From: JBBRMW01 sp038239365
GTDB lineage: Bacteria > Chloroflexota > Anaerolineae > Aggregatilineales > UBA2796
DNA length: 64,000 nucleotides
Direction: 5' to 3'
Assembly (NCBI GenBank): GCA_038239365.1
Contig: JBBSEU010000001.1
Coordinates: 1-64,000 of the forward strand
In this document: positions 7,457-16,921 of the stretch, in pieces
Position numbering within the stretch: position 1 is the stretch's first letter
How the letters are laid out: each line of letters begins with the position of its first letter
Translations under genes and position numbers: made by a program
Notes under the pieces: generated by a model
Databases searched by the model: none
What the model was told of the DNA's origin: nothing
Seen by the model: only the letters and a program-made list of their open reading frames with translations

Positions 7457-9331
7457 CTACGCAAGTCCCCACAAACGTACAGAATTGTTATAGCTGCCTG
7501 ATGCTAACAGACTGCCATCGGGACTGAAGGCGACGCTGTGTACCGGACCGCTGTGCCCGGTTAGCGCACGAAGTTCGCGGCCAGTCGCCACGTCCCACAA
7601 CCGCACGGTGCCGTCTTCACTGCCCGATGCCAGCAGCGAATTATCGGGGCTAAACGCGATTCCCCGTATCAGATCGACTTCACCGATCAATTGCCCTGCT
7701 TCCAAACCGCCCGCCACCTGCCACAACCGTACCGATTGCTTGCGCGTAGCAAGGTTGCGCCCAATCGAAGCGATTAGCGATCCATCGATGCTAAACACAA
7801 TCTTTTGCACGCGCTCCGTTTGGCCTGTGATCTGGCGCGGCTTGCGTTCGGTGGTCACATTCCAAACCCAGATCGTGTTGCTATCGCTGGACGCCAACAG
7901 TCCGGCGTTTCGATTGAATGTCGCGCAGCTAATGGAGTGTTTATGTTCCAGTTCAAGGCGCTGGACAAGCTGCTGATCATCGTCCAGTTCCCAAATCCAG
8001 ACCATCAGACCGTCACCGCTGATCGTCAGGTGATTATTCACATCGAAGCCTACAGCGGTCACATCCTGTACATAGCGACTTTGCGGCATTCGCCACATTT
8101 CGCTCCCGTTTTCGACTTCCCACAGAATCGCCACACCAAATCGATTCCAATTGCGATCATCCTTGATAACAAGCGCCTGACCACCCGCTGCCAGATACAA
8201 GCCATCGGCACTGAATACCAAACTGTTGATGACCGCTGATGCACTGCTGGTCAACTGACGGATTTCGCGGCGGGTAGCCACGTCCCATATTCGCACGACG
8301 CCATCATGTCCGGCGGATGCCAGCGTTTGCCCGTCCGGGCTAAAGGTGACACTGCTTACCGGTTTAGTATGACCATTCAGTACGTCCAACTGTGCAACCT
8401 GATCGGCATTCAGCGGCGTGATCGGCGTGATTCGGGCGGTAGAGAGCATTGTCAGGTCATAGGCCTCGGCGGGTTGCAGAAGCGGCACGATCATGCTTTG
8501 TGCGCCGATAATCGCGGCTTCAAAGGCAGCAGCCATCTCGCCTGCAGTGGCATAGCGCAGCGACGGGTCTTTGGCAAGCGCGATATTAACCATGTTTTCG
8601 AGCGCGGCGGGTGCGTCGGGACGCAGCGTGCGAAGGGCGGGCGGGGCTTCAAACAGGTGTTGATAGAGCATCGTTTCGGCGGTATCGCCCATGAACGGCA
8701 AACGTCCAGTCAGCATCTCGAACAGCATCACGCCCAACGAATACACATCGGCGCGGCGATCAAGTTCTTTGCCTTTCCATTGTTCGGGTGCCATGTACGG
8801 CCATGTCCCCATGACCATCCCCGATTGCGTGATCGCCGCCGTGTCGCTTCGCAGCCTGGCAAGCCCGAAGTCGCTCAGATAGGCGTTGCCACCTTCATCC
8901 AACAGCACATTCGACGGTTTCAGATCGCGGTGAATCAGGTCTTTTTGGTGGGCATAATCGAGCGCCGAGGCCAGTTGACTGATCAACTGTTCAATCGCTT
9001 GCAGAGATAAACCTTGTTTGCTGATCAGATCAGACAGACTACCGCCTGTGAGTAGTTCCATCACCAGATAGCTGATCGGGAGCGCATCATGTTTACCGTA
9101 GTCGAACACTTTGATGATGTGCGCGTGGCTTAGCGAGGCACAAATTCGCACTTCGCGCTCGAAGCGAACCGAGAAATCATCCATTTTGGCCGGGTGGCTC
9201 AGGATCACCTTGATCGCCACATCGCGCCCCATCGACTCCTGATGTGCGCGGTAAACCGACCCCATGCCGCCTTCACCCAACTTCTGGATGATCTGATAAT
9301 GCCCAAGCCGCTGACCCTGCAAATCGGTCAT
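7457..9331 (-). CDS. Serine/threonine protein kinase with C-terminal WD40 propeller
   Basis: Residues 11-270 are a Hanks-type kinase: the Gly-rich loop LGEGGMGSVYRA, Lys41 in VAIKVI, HRDLKPSN with catalytic Asp136, DFG at 154-156 and MAPEQW. All key catalytic residues are present, so it should be active. After a linker of about 55 residues, residues 325-624 hold seven WD40-like blades, the last two being the most regular (FSPDGSLLASGS, VRLWDV). No membrane helix is seen, so this is a cytosolic kinase with its own scaffold, unlike the PASTA receptor kinases. The ATG at 9331 has GGGGAGA upstream. A partner for recognition of its phosphoproteins could be one of the two FHA proteins in this window, but that is inference. 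Confidence 0.9.
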   Translation of the reverse strand: MTDLQGQRLGHYQIIQKLGEGGMGSVYRAHQESMGRDVAIKVILSHPAKMDDFSVRFEREVRICASLSHAHIIKVFDYGKHDALPISYLVMELLTGGSLSDLISKQGLSLQAIEQLISQLASALDYAHQKDLIHRDLKPSNVLLDEGGNAYLSDFGLARLRSDTAAITQSGMVMGTWPYMAPEQWKGKELDRRADVYSLGVMLFEMLTGRLPFMGDTAETMLYQHLFEAPPALRTLRPDAPAALENMVNIALAKDPSLRYATAGEMAAAFEAAIIGAQSMIVPLLQPAEAYDLTMLSTARITPITPLNADQVAQLDVLNGHTKPVSSVTFSPDGQTLASAGHDGVVRIWDVATRREIRQLTSSASAVINSLVFSADGLYLAAGGQALVIKDDRNWNRFGVAILWEVENGSEMWRMPQSRYVQDVTAVGFDVNNHLTISGDGLMVWIWELDDDQQLVQRLELEHKHSISCATFNRNAGLLASSDSNTIWVWNVTTERKPRQITGQTERVQKIVFSIDGSLIASIGRNLATRKQSVRLWQVAGGLEAGQLIGEVDLIRGIAFSPDNSLLASGSEDGTVRLWDVATGRELRALTGHSGPVHSVAFSPDGSLLASGSYNNSVRLWGLA

Positions 9332-9383
9332 CTACATCATTCTCCCCTTGTTGAGTTGAGATTATAACGGCTTGCGAAGGGAA

Positions 9384-10070
9384 TCAGACGGTGCGACGTG
9401 CCCGTAGCGCCCATACCCAGCAAACACCTATCAGGAGCAGCGCACTGGCGGCCACCAACGCGCCAATGGTCAGCGCCGTATCCTGCCAGAAACGCACCGG
9501 GTACAGCCGGATCAGGCTGTCGCTGTATTCGAACACCCACGATCCATTGGCGAAAAACAGTTCGTGAAACTGCGTGAAAAACGTCTCCCAGTTGACCAAC
9601 ACAAAGATCGCCAGACCCGCAATCAAGGCCAGCGTCAACAACCCACCGCTGAACAATCCGCGCCGAAAGGCCGCTCGGCCTTCGCGCGAACGATGCAAGG
9701 CCAGATCAATCAAGACAGCAAATATGATTAGCAGCGTCAATGCGGAAAACGCGATTTGTGCCACGCGCTGAACATCAACCATGTGCTGCAATTCGCGTTC
9801 GTTGTAGAACGGCCTGCCATTTGGAAAGGTCAGATCGCGCAAATAGCGGATGTCCTGATTGTTGACCATATAATCGAGCGCATAAGGTCCATAATGCAGC
9901 CGATCTGCCAGCGTGAAGCCATACTCATCCGCTGGAAAATCCGGCTTGTTATACTCAAATGATAAGTAAAGTGGGCTGATCATCAGGCGCGTGACGAGCA
10001 GCACCAATATGACTGGCACCAGTAGCGTCTTGAGGATCGAGAGCAGATTGAGCAGTAGAGGGTTTTTCAT
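9384..10070 (-). CDS. TIGR01906/DUF1461-type integral membrane protein
   Basis: This 228-residue protein has four or five hydrophobic helices (about residues 10-35, 105-125, 138-162 and 195-220) with a large loop after the first. The loop motifs YGFTLADRLHYGPYALDYMVNN, DIRYLRDLTF and FYNERELQHMVDVQ match the DUF1461 family as I remember it. No function is known for the family. It overlaps the preceding gene by ATGA, so the two are translationally coupled. Confidence 0.75.
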   Translation of the reverse strand: MKNPLLLNLLSILKTLLVPVILVLLVTRLMISPLYLSFEYNKPDFPADEYGFTLADRLHYGPYALDYMVNNQDIRYLRDLTFPNGRPFYNERELQHMVDVQRVAQIAFSALTLLIIFAVLIDLALHRSREGRAAFRRGLFSGGLLTLALIAGLAIFVLVNWETFFTQFHELFFANGSWVFEYSDSLIRLYPVRFWQDTALTIGALVAASALLLIGVCWVWALRARRTV

Positions 10071-11704
10071 CGGATAAATTGGTTCGCGCCGCCATCCGTC
10101 AGGAAATCGATCACCATCGAGTCAACAATCGTCTCGACCGGGGCACGATCATCCGTGAATAATACATCGGACTGAACCGAAGGACGCATATTTTTGACGG
10201 CAGCATCCAACACCGTTCGCAAAACCGGGTTGGCGTTCGCTGGCAGTGCAGCCAGATTCGCGGCCAGATTCGCCGGATCGGTCTTCTGGCGTGTCCCAAC
10301 CAGGATCGTGTTGAATGAGCCGGGTACATCTATTGTGTACACGTTTGGGTAAACGGTTTGCATGGTATGCGTCATCGCTTCGATCAAGCGCCGATCCTGC
10401 TGTTTGGTGCTGCTGTTTACTGTGCGCCCGACATTGATCACAACCACGCCGTTTGACGTCAAGTGATCGCGTACATCCTGAAAAAACTCGACGGTGGTCA
10501 GATTCCAGGGCACGTACGGCACGCGATACGCATCAATCCCGACCACGTCGTACTTTTGCTCGGAACGATGCAGCGCCAACCGTCCGTCTTCGATGATCAC
10601 ATTCAGGTTGGGTTCGGTCATCTCGAAATATTGTTGACCAGCCTTGACGATTTCCGGGTCAATCTCAATGCCGTCAATGGCTACCGGCCCGAACACCGCC
10701 GTATACTGCCGCGCAATCGTGCCCGCCGCCAACCCGACAATACAGACCTTCTTGATCGTGGTGGGGGCATAGGGCGGCGCATTGAAGAACGGCGCGACCA
10801 TGAAAAAATCCCAGGTGCGCCCGTAATAGATCGCTTTGTCGTTCCACTGTGAATGAATGCCCTGTCCTTCGTTCAATAACAGGATGCGCGTTTTGCTTCC
10901 GTCGCGGTCTGGATACTCGGCCACCTGAATGTAGTTGTAGGCCGATTCTTTTTCGTAGAGCAGAGTCATGCCTGTTGGCGGCGGGCGCAGCGGGTTATTC
11001 AAGGCCAGAACGGTCAATCCGATCAGCAAAATCGGCATCCAGGCGAGTCGCAGTGCGGCGCGGCGGCTCTGTGTCGCCAACCCGATCAGGCCAATGATCA
11101 ACAGTGCCAAACTAAAAATCAGGAACGTAAGCGTCGTGCCCAGTTCCGGGATCATGTACAGTGTCGGTAAGAACGTACCGAAGATGCTCCCCAACGTCGA
11201 GATCGCGTACATCCGTCCCGATGTTTTGCCCGCATCCTGAACACCGCCAATCGCCAATCGAATGGCAAATGGTGAGACACAGCCCAATAACGTGATCGGA
11301 ATCGCAAACAGGATCAGCACTGCCGCGAAAGAGCCAATCGCCACGCTTGCCCGAAAGGTAAGCATCGCACTTCCTGCCGCACTCAACACGGGGCGCGCGA
11401 TCAACGGCATCAAACCGCTGCTGAATCCGCCAAAGACGATGATGTGATACAGTGTTGCAAGGCGCGGCGAACGATCCGCCCAGCGCCCACCAATAAAATA
11501 GCCCGCCGTCAGGTAGATGAGCGTCAGGCCAATGATGCTTGCCCAGACCGGGTTGCTTGTGCCGAACACATAGCCGAGCAGCCGTGACGTTGAAACTTCG
11601 ACGGCCAGTGAGGTCATGCCGCTGGCAAATACCGCGATGTAGAGCATTCGGCGCTGCCCTGAAACAGTGGTGTGCGGTGCTGGTTCAACCATGAACTTTA
11701 GCAA
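10067..11704 (-). CDS. Membrane-fused spermidine synthase-like methyltransferase-fold protein
   Basis: The 545-residue protein has an N-terminal half of about seven or eight membrane helices, beginning LYIAVFASGMTSLAVEVSTSRLLGYVFG, and a C-terminal spermidine-synthase-like Rossmann domain from about residue 260: KVCIVGLAAGTIARQY, IDGIEIDPEIV, IEDGRLALH and YDVVGIDAYRVPYVPW. Fused MFS-like/spermidine-synthase proteins are widespread, but their substrates are mostly unproven. The start could be TTG at 11704, which has AAGG 5 bases upstream, or ATG at 11692, which has no Shine-Dalgarno; I kept the former. It overlaps the downstream DUF1461-type gene by 4 bases. Confidence 0.85.
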   Translation of the reverse strand: MLKFMVEPAPHTTVSGQRRMLYIAVFASGMTSLAVEVSTSRLLGYVFGTSNPVWASIIGLTLIYLTAGYFIGGRWADRSPRLATLYHIIVFGGFSSGLMPLIARPVLSAAGSAMLTFRASVAIGSFAAVLILFAIPITLLGCVSPFAIRLAIGGVQDAGKTSGRMYAISTLGSIFGTFLPTLYMIPELGTTLTFLIFSLALLIIGLIGLATQSRRAALRLAWMPILLIGLTVLALNNPLRPPPTGMTLLYEKESAYNYIQVAEYPDRDGSKTRILLLNEGQGIHSQWNDKAIYYGRTWDFFMVAPFFNAPPYAPTTIKKVCIVGLAAGTIARQYTAVFGPVAIDGIEIDPEIVKAGQQYFEMTEPNLNVIIEDGRLALHRSEQKYDVVGIDAYRVPYVPWNLTTVEFFQDVRDHLTSNGVVVINVGRTVNSSTKQQDRRLIEAMTHTMQTVYPNVYTIDVPGSFNTILVGTRQKTDPANLAANLAALPANANPVLRTVLDAAVKNMRPSVQSDVLFTDDRAPVETIVDSMVIDFLTDGGANQFIR

Positions 11705-11734
11705 CCACGCCTTTTTGCTTCACGGGTACCAGAC

Positions 11735-14032
11735 CTATATGAAATAAATACGGATTGGCACATTTGCCAGACGGATTTCGTCGCCGCTTTTTAGCGGATA
11801 CGGTTCATTTGGCTTTATGGCGACGCCGTTAATAAATGTGCCATTGGTACTCCGCAAGTCCTCAATTTGTAACCCGTCGGGGTTGTGCTGAAGCCGGGCG
11901 TGGATACGTGAAACACCAAAGCTATCAGCCTGAAAATCCGTCAGATCGATGTGTTCATCCGGGTTTGCCTCCGGGTTGTGACGACCCAACGTTATTTGTG
12001 AGCCGACAGTGTATGTCAAAGGCATACCAGAATTGTTGACGAACACGACGATTGATAGACCTTCAATCACCTGCGTCGAGTTATTCAATGCCTGCCGTTT
12101 ACTGTCGCTGCTGCCTGTAGCCTTCATTCGATTTGAAGTCGCTTTCCGTGCCAGTATTTCAGCCGCAAGTGCTGCTTCGTCGGTTCGTGTCAGCGTAGAA
12201 CTCTCGGCGGAAAGCTCATTTTGATGACCGGATGGCACTACGTTGGCGGGTAACATATCCGGTGCTGCGGTCACTGGCTCAGATACTTTGGCTTGTTCCG
12301 CCGATTTAACGTAGCCAACCTGTACCGTCCAGGGATCAACGCGATTTAGCAGAACACCAGTCACAGGCAGGGATAAGCCACTCAGATAACGCTGCGCGCG
12401 AACGGCTGCGGCGCGGGGGGTATGCCCGGCGTCAATAACCAGAATGACCTCTGATGTGGTTAACTTGGCGATCAGTGCTGCATCTGCCTGTTCCAACAAG
12501 GCTGGTGCATCGAAAATGATGACATCATACGATGTATCTTTTGCCAGATTCTCCATAAACTGCCGCATTTCCGGCGAGTCGATAAGGCCTGTTCGGTCAG
12601 GCACGGCGACACCTGCCGTGATCACAGACAGACAAGTAATCTCAGTGGGCTTCGCCAGCCTCTCCATCAACTCAGACCAGCGATTTGTATCTTGTAGTCC
12701 ATCCTCATATGCCTCCGTTGGCAGTGGGGGCAAAAGCCGAGTTGTCATGGAACCGTTCGTATGAGGCGCTTCTAACTGTTTTACGCCTTGAGCTTCGGGT
12801 TGGCGTGAAACAGTGGTCAAGGCTGTTTCTTCGAGATTCAGAGTCAGAACCGTTGATAGTCCCTGTTCGTTGGACAACTTGAAGATTTTATGCAATGTTG
12901 GATGACGCAAATTCGTATCAACCAGCAAAACCCGTAGTCCGGTCAATGCAAAGGTCACCGCCAGATTAGCTGCATTAATGCTTTTCCCCTCTTTGGGGTG
13001 GGGACTGGTAACGGTATAGCGTAGATGAAGCTGATCGCTTTTTTTCCTCTGCAAAAGCAGATTAAGATACAAAATGCGATAGGCCTCGGATACTGCCGAA
13101 ATGGGATTCAGGTACGCGATCAGCTTTTTGTTGTAGGCGCGTCTTCGGCCAAAAGGCGTGATCATGCCGATGAGTGAAAGCCCCAACAATGACTCGATTT
13201 CTGAGGGTAGACGAATTCCATCCGTCAGGTACTCAACGACGAACACAATGCTCATCGAAAAGACTAACCCGGCGACGAGCGCCACCAATGTATTGAGAGT
13301 TGCAGACGGCCCGGTGGACTTAACCGGCGTATAGGCCGCCTCAACAACGGTCAGCGTATTGACAGCGTTGGCGTCTTGCAGCTTGATTAAGATGCCAAGC
13401 TGGTCATTGAGGATAGTTTGTGCGGCAAAGATACGATCATTCAACTCGCTTCGGCGTGTCGTCAACGCCGCTGCATCGGTTGGGCTATTCGCAAGCGCCT
13501 CAGTAACCTGGTTTAACTCGTCATGGAGGCCTTTCAATTGAGCCTGTGTCTTATCCAGCTCATCCTTGACAACCCGTATCTGATCCTGCTGTTCAATAGC
13601 GATCTTGGTCGGGCTGTTGACAATCAGCTCATCGGCCAGGGCATTGGCGATGCTGGCCGCCAGCACCGGGTTGGAGTTGCTGACAGTGATGGTAAATAAA
13701 GCCGTGTTGGCGCGTGTCTTGACCTGAAACATCTTATCGAGTGCGTCTGCCGTCAGATTGAGGTGCAGACGGTCAATCACGACATTTAGCGTATTCCGCG
13801 TCCGCACGATAAAGATGTAGGTATCTGCCAGTTCGCGGGGGAGCGTCACGGTGGGGCTGTCCAGGTTCGGGTTGCCTGCGCGTGCGGACCCAATCTCAAG
13901 CGTTGTTGCGGCCTCGTAAATTGGGGGTTGTGCCTTTGTAAAGATGAAGGCGCTGCCGCCTGCCAGAAGCAGCGATAATCCGATTAACCAGAACCAGCGA
14001 CGAAGAATGGAGACATACGTCAGAAATTGCAT
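11735..14032 (-). CDS. Wzz-type chain-length/BY-tyrosine-kinase-like protein with C-terminal FHA domain
   Basis: This 765-residue protein combines a Wzz domain (membrane helices at about 11-30 and 246-268, with a coiled-coil region between), a BY-kinase-type P-loop domain and an FHA domain. The Walker A motif is HPKEGKS with Lys350, Walker A' is VLLVDTNLRHP (368-378) and Walker B is VIIFDAP (504-510). BY-kinases normally end in a cluster of autophosphorylated tyrosines. Here that cluster is absent; an unconserved linker (about 575-655) leads to the FHA domain at 676-760, with LGR (682-684), SRIHA (708-712) and TNGTF (729-733) intact. It probably governs polymer length or export for the adjacent glycan locus. 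The ATG at 14032 is used; a GTG two codons upstream is also possible. Confidence 0.88.
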   Translation of the reverse strand: MQFLTYVSILRRWFWLIGLSLLLAGGSAFIFTKAQPPIYEAATTLEIGSARAGNPNLDSPTVTLPRELADTYIFIVRTRNTLNVVIDRLHLNLTADALDKMFQVKTRANTALFTITVSNSNPVLAASIANALADELIVNSPTKIAIEQQDQIRVVKDELDKTQAQLKGLHDELNQVTEALANSPTDAAALTTRRSELNDRIFAAQTILNDQLGILIKLQDANAVNTLTVVEAAYTPVKSTGPSATLNTLVALVAGLVFSMSIVFVVEYLTDGIRLPSEIESLLGLSLIGMITPFGRRRAYNKKLIAYLNPISAVSEAYRILYLNLLLQRKKSDQLHLRYTVTSPHPKEGKSINAANLAVTFALTGLRVLLVDTNLRHPTLHKIFKLSNEQGLSTVLTLNLEETALTTVSRQPEAQGVKQLEAPHTNGSMTTRLLPPLPTEAYEDGLQDTNRWSELMERLAKPTEITCLSVITAGVAVPDRTGLIDSPEMRQFMENLAKDTSYDVIIFDAPALLEQADAALIAKLTTSEVILVIDAGHTPRAAAVRAQRYLSGLSLPVTGVLLNRVDPWTVQVGYVKSAEQAKVSEPVTAAPDMLPANVVPSGHQNELSAESSTLTRTDEAALAAEILARKATSNRMKATGSSDSKRQALNNSTQVIEGLSIVVFVNNSGMPLTYTVGSQITLGRHNPEANPDEHIDLTDFQADSFGVSRIHARLQHNPDGLQIEDLRSTNGTFINGVAIKPNEPYPLKSGDEIRLANVPIRIYFI

Positions 14033-14082
14033 ACTCACCCGTCTTGTTAACCAATTGCGAAGGTTTAGATGGCACGATTGAA

Positions 14083-14571
14083 TTACTCTAGCCGATCAGG
14101 AATTACATTGCCCTGAACGGTCAAAATCGGCATCTGAATGGGTTTGGCACCCATCCGTCGTACCGTTTCCTGTAAGCCCGTTTTCCGATCTTGCTGAACG
14201 TAAAGGCGCAGTGCCGTTACATAGATGTTCACCGTGACCTGTACATGCTTTTTCCAGTTATCGAGTTCGGAACTTCCCAGTCCCTTGCCCAGTTCGGCAA
14301 TAGCCTGATGAGCACTGTTGATCTCCGTGATGAAGCGTTCGTTGCGTAATGCCTGCCAGTTATCGGAAAGAACCAGCGTGGAGACAACAAGCAGTGTATT
14401 GTTCAGATCGAGCATAGCATTGAGCAGTGACTGCCAAACCTGAAGCTGAGCATGAATAATGGTAAGCACCTTGTGCCGTTCGAGATCACACAGGGCTTCC
14501 TCATACTCATCGCGCAGCTTGCGGCGCTCTGCCTCCGTAAAATGGAGATCAAGCGTATGCTCATTATCCAT
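14083..14571 (-). CDS. Hypothetical helical protein next to the Wzz-kinase-FHA gene
   Basis: I do not recognise this 162-residue protein. It is largely helical and charged at the start (TEAERRKLRDEYEEALCDLERHK), has a more hydrophobic middle (LLNAMLDLNNTLLVVSTLVL) and ends with a proline- and isoleucine-containing segment. No signal peptide is apparent. The ATG at 14571 has AAGG 7 bases upstream; a TTG 8 codons earlier is less likely. It lies just upstream of, and in the same direction as, the Wzz-kinase-FHA gene, so a joint role in glycan export control is possible. Confidence 0.6.
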   Translation of the reverse strand: MDNEHTLDLHFTEAERRKLRDEYEEALCDLERHKVLTIIHAQLQVWQSLLNAMLDLNNTLLVVSTLVLSDNWQALRNERFITEINSAHQAIAELGKGLGSSELDNWKKHVQVTVNIYVTALRLYVQQDRKTGLQETVRRMGAKPIQMPILTVQGNVIPDRLE

Positions 14572-14812
14572 TGCACTACCTTCATGGCTATTCAAGAAGC
14601 GTTATTTCGTCGTATTTTATCACGAGATAGAGCTTTTCGTAGCGCGTTTCGGCAGCCCGATATGTTTGGATATTGATACTTTTCTGTAATGAAAAGCTAC
14701 CATATTTAGTACCCTGGTCTCATTGTGTGACCCCCCAAAAACCGGGATACTGAAGATTGTAAAGAAAGCATTGTGTCTTTACGGTTCGACAACGCACAGG
14801 AGAGGATGGCCC

Positions 14813-16858
14813 ATGATTTTTCGGCCTATTGTGAAGTTTTTACTCATCGTTTGTTTGATACAGTTAGGTGCTTCGGTGGCCTGGGCGGCCCCTGATCGGT
14901 TGACACAACCGTTGGCAACTGCCCGGACTTACTATGTCGCAACCAATGGCAGCGACGCCAACGCTGGGACACAAAACCAGCCATTCCGCACGCTTAACAC
15001 AGCCGTAAGCGTCCTTCAACCGGGCGATACCCTGCTCATTGGCTCGGGTACCTATGCCGAGTACCTGAATAATGTCATTCCGTCCGGGCAATCATGGAGC
15101 GTACCCGTCACGGTTGCCTCAGTGCCCGGTAGTATCGTGATCATCAAGCCACCTGTGGGCGCGGACAATGTTGTGCGCTTCAAAGACAACAGCCAGTTCA
15201 TTATCTTATCCGGGCTGGTGTTTGATGCCGCCAATGCAACCTACTTTGGGATCAAGTTCGATGTGAACCCCGGTCAGCCGACACCCCATCACATCCGCAT
15301 TATCAATTCCGAGGTCAAGAATGGCAATATTCAGGGCATTATCACTTCGCCCGACGCCAATTATCTGGAATTTATCAATCTGAGTGTTCACGACAATGGG
15401 CATAACGACTTTCAACATGGTATCTACCTGGAAGGCAGTTACAACACCATTTCGGGCTGCACCTTCTACAACAATGCGGGTTGGGGGATTCATCTTTACG
15501 GTGGCACTGACAGCTTCAATGTCATCTACAACAACCGTATCTATGATAATGCACACGTCGGCACACGCGGCTTCGGCATCGGTGTGTATATAGGCCAGGG
15601 CAACCTTGTTTATAACAACCTGATCTGGGGCGGCAACGACGGTGGTATCAACGTTGACTTTGGCGCGACAAACACAAAAGTCTATGCCAACACCCTCTAC
15701 AACAATCGTGACTATGGCATTTTCGTTGGCAGTGCGAGCGTCGGCACAGAGGTGAAGAACAACATTATTGTTCAGGCGTCAGGGATCGCGCTGACCGATC
15801 ACGGCGCAGGCACACAGCTCGCCAGCAACTTGCTGACCGACCCACTGTTTGTAGATGTAAGTGCCGCGAATTTCCATTTGAGGGCGGGCAGTCCGGCGAT
15901 TGATCGCGGATCCACGTTGCCGGAAGTGCCTGTCGATTTCGATGGTGTATCGCGTCCCCAGAACGGCGTTTATGATATTGGCGCTTATGAGTTCAGCAGT
16001 GGTGCAAGTGTTCGTCGTGCCGACACGATTGGTGTCTATAGTAATGGCGTATTCTACCTGCGAAACAGCAACACGCCGGGTTCAGCCGACATCATTGTAC
16101 CGTTCAATCCATTCAATGTTCCCGCCTCTCGGCTGCGCCCGGTGACAGGCGATTGGAATGGCGACGGCATTGACTCGATTGGTGTTTATGACACACAAAC
16201 AGGCGTTTTCCTGCTGCGGAACAGTAACACGGGCGGCGCTGCTAATTACACCTTCGTACTGGGTAATCCCGGTGATACCCCCGTTGCAGGCCGCTGGGAC
16301 GCTTCGATGACGGGCGATGGGGCAGGTGTTTTCCGGCCTTCAAACGGCTTGTTGTACCTGAAGAAATCGCTGGTCTCAGGTTTCGCCGATTACACGATGG
16401 TGCTGGGCAATCCGGGCGACAGCGGTATCGCTGGTGACTGGGATGGTAACGGTTACGCAAGCATTGGCGTTTTCCGACCTTCTGGCACCATGTTCTATCT
16501 GAGCAACACAGTAGGGGGTACGACGGGTATTCCAAAGATCGTGTTCAGTGATTACAATTTCGTTCTTGGCTCTATTGTGGGTCAACCAATAGCCGGAGAC
16601 TGGACTGCAAGTGGTCAGACGCGGGTTGGCCTGTATCTGAATGGAGTCATGTATTTGCGTAATTCGCTCACTGTGGGTGCGCCAGATGCCGCCATTGCCT
16701 TTGGAGCGCCCGGTGCGTACCCCGTCGCCGGCCACTGGACAAGCGCCGTAAGCAGTCCGACATCACTCGAATCAGTCCTTGTAGCGCCTGCCCAATCCGC
16801 ATCCAAGCCAAACGCTGCGACGCCGTCAACCTCAGATGATAGTAGTCGATACGACTGA
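14813..16858 (+). CDS. Secreted right-handed beta-helix protein with C-terminal propeller-like repeats
   Basis: The 681-residue protein has a signal peptide (FRPIVKFLLIVCLIQLGASVAWAA, cut after about residue 25). YYVATNGSDANAGTQNQPFRTLNTAV then marks the start of a DUF1565-type parallel beta-helix with many N-rich turns (YNNRIYDNA, YNNLIWGGN, YANTLYNN) up to GAYEF near residue 395. A second region (about 400-650) has five repeats of about 50 residues with the pattern IGVY..GVFYLRNS...G.AD..FVLGNPGD.PVAGDWDG. This resembles extracellular polysaccharide lyases, epimerases or adhesins, but I see no certain catalytic site. The ATG at 14813 has AGGAGAGG upstream. It lies on the opposite strand within the glycan locus, so a role in processing or binding the polymer is plausible. 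Confidence 0.85.
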   Translation: MIFRPIVKFLLIVCLIQLGASVAWAAPDRLTQPLATARTYYVATNGSDANAGTQNQPFRTLNTAVSVLQPGDTLLIGSGTYAEYLNNVIPSGQSWSVPVTVASVPGSIVIIKPPVGADNVVRFKDNSQFIILSGLVFDAANATYFGIKFDVNPGQPTPHHIRIINSEVKNGNIQGIITSPDANYLEFINLSVHDNGHNDFQHGIYLEGSYNTISGCTFYNNAGWGIHLYGGTDSFNVIYNNRIYDNAHVGTRGFGIGVYIGQGNLVYNNLIWGGNDGGINVDFGATNTKVYANTLYNNRDYGIFVGSASVGTEVKNNIIVQASGIALTDHGAGTQLASNLLTDPLFVDVSAANFHLRAGSPAIDRGSTLPEVPVDFDGVSRPQNGVYDIGAYEFSSGASVRRADTIGVYSNGVFYLRNSNTPGSADIIVPFNPFNVPASRLRPVTGDWNGDGIDSIGVYDTQTGVFLLRNSNTGGAANYTFVLGNPGDTPVAGRWDASMTGDGAGVFRPSNGLLYLKKSLVSGFADYTMVLGNPGDSGIAGDWDGNGYASIGVFRPSGTMFYLSNTVGGTTGIPKIVFSDYNFVLGSIVGQPIAGDWTASGQTRVGLYLNGVMYLRNSLTVGAPDAAIAFGAPGAYPVAGHWTSAVSSPTSLESVLVAPAQSASKPNAATPSTSDDSSRYD

Positions 16859-16885
16859 GCTTTAAGTCACCAACAGCCTGATAGA

Positions 16886-16921
16886 GCAGCCGAACTGTTT
16901 ACGGCTCGGCTGCCTGTTTTT
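16886..16921 (+). terminator. Intrinsic terminator after the beta-helix gene
   Basis: GCAGCCGA (16886-16893) pairs with TCGGCTGC (16906-16913) and is followed by CTGTTTTT. The stem overlaps the last codons of the convergent ligase gene, which ends at 16899. Confidence 0.7.
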
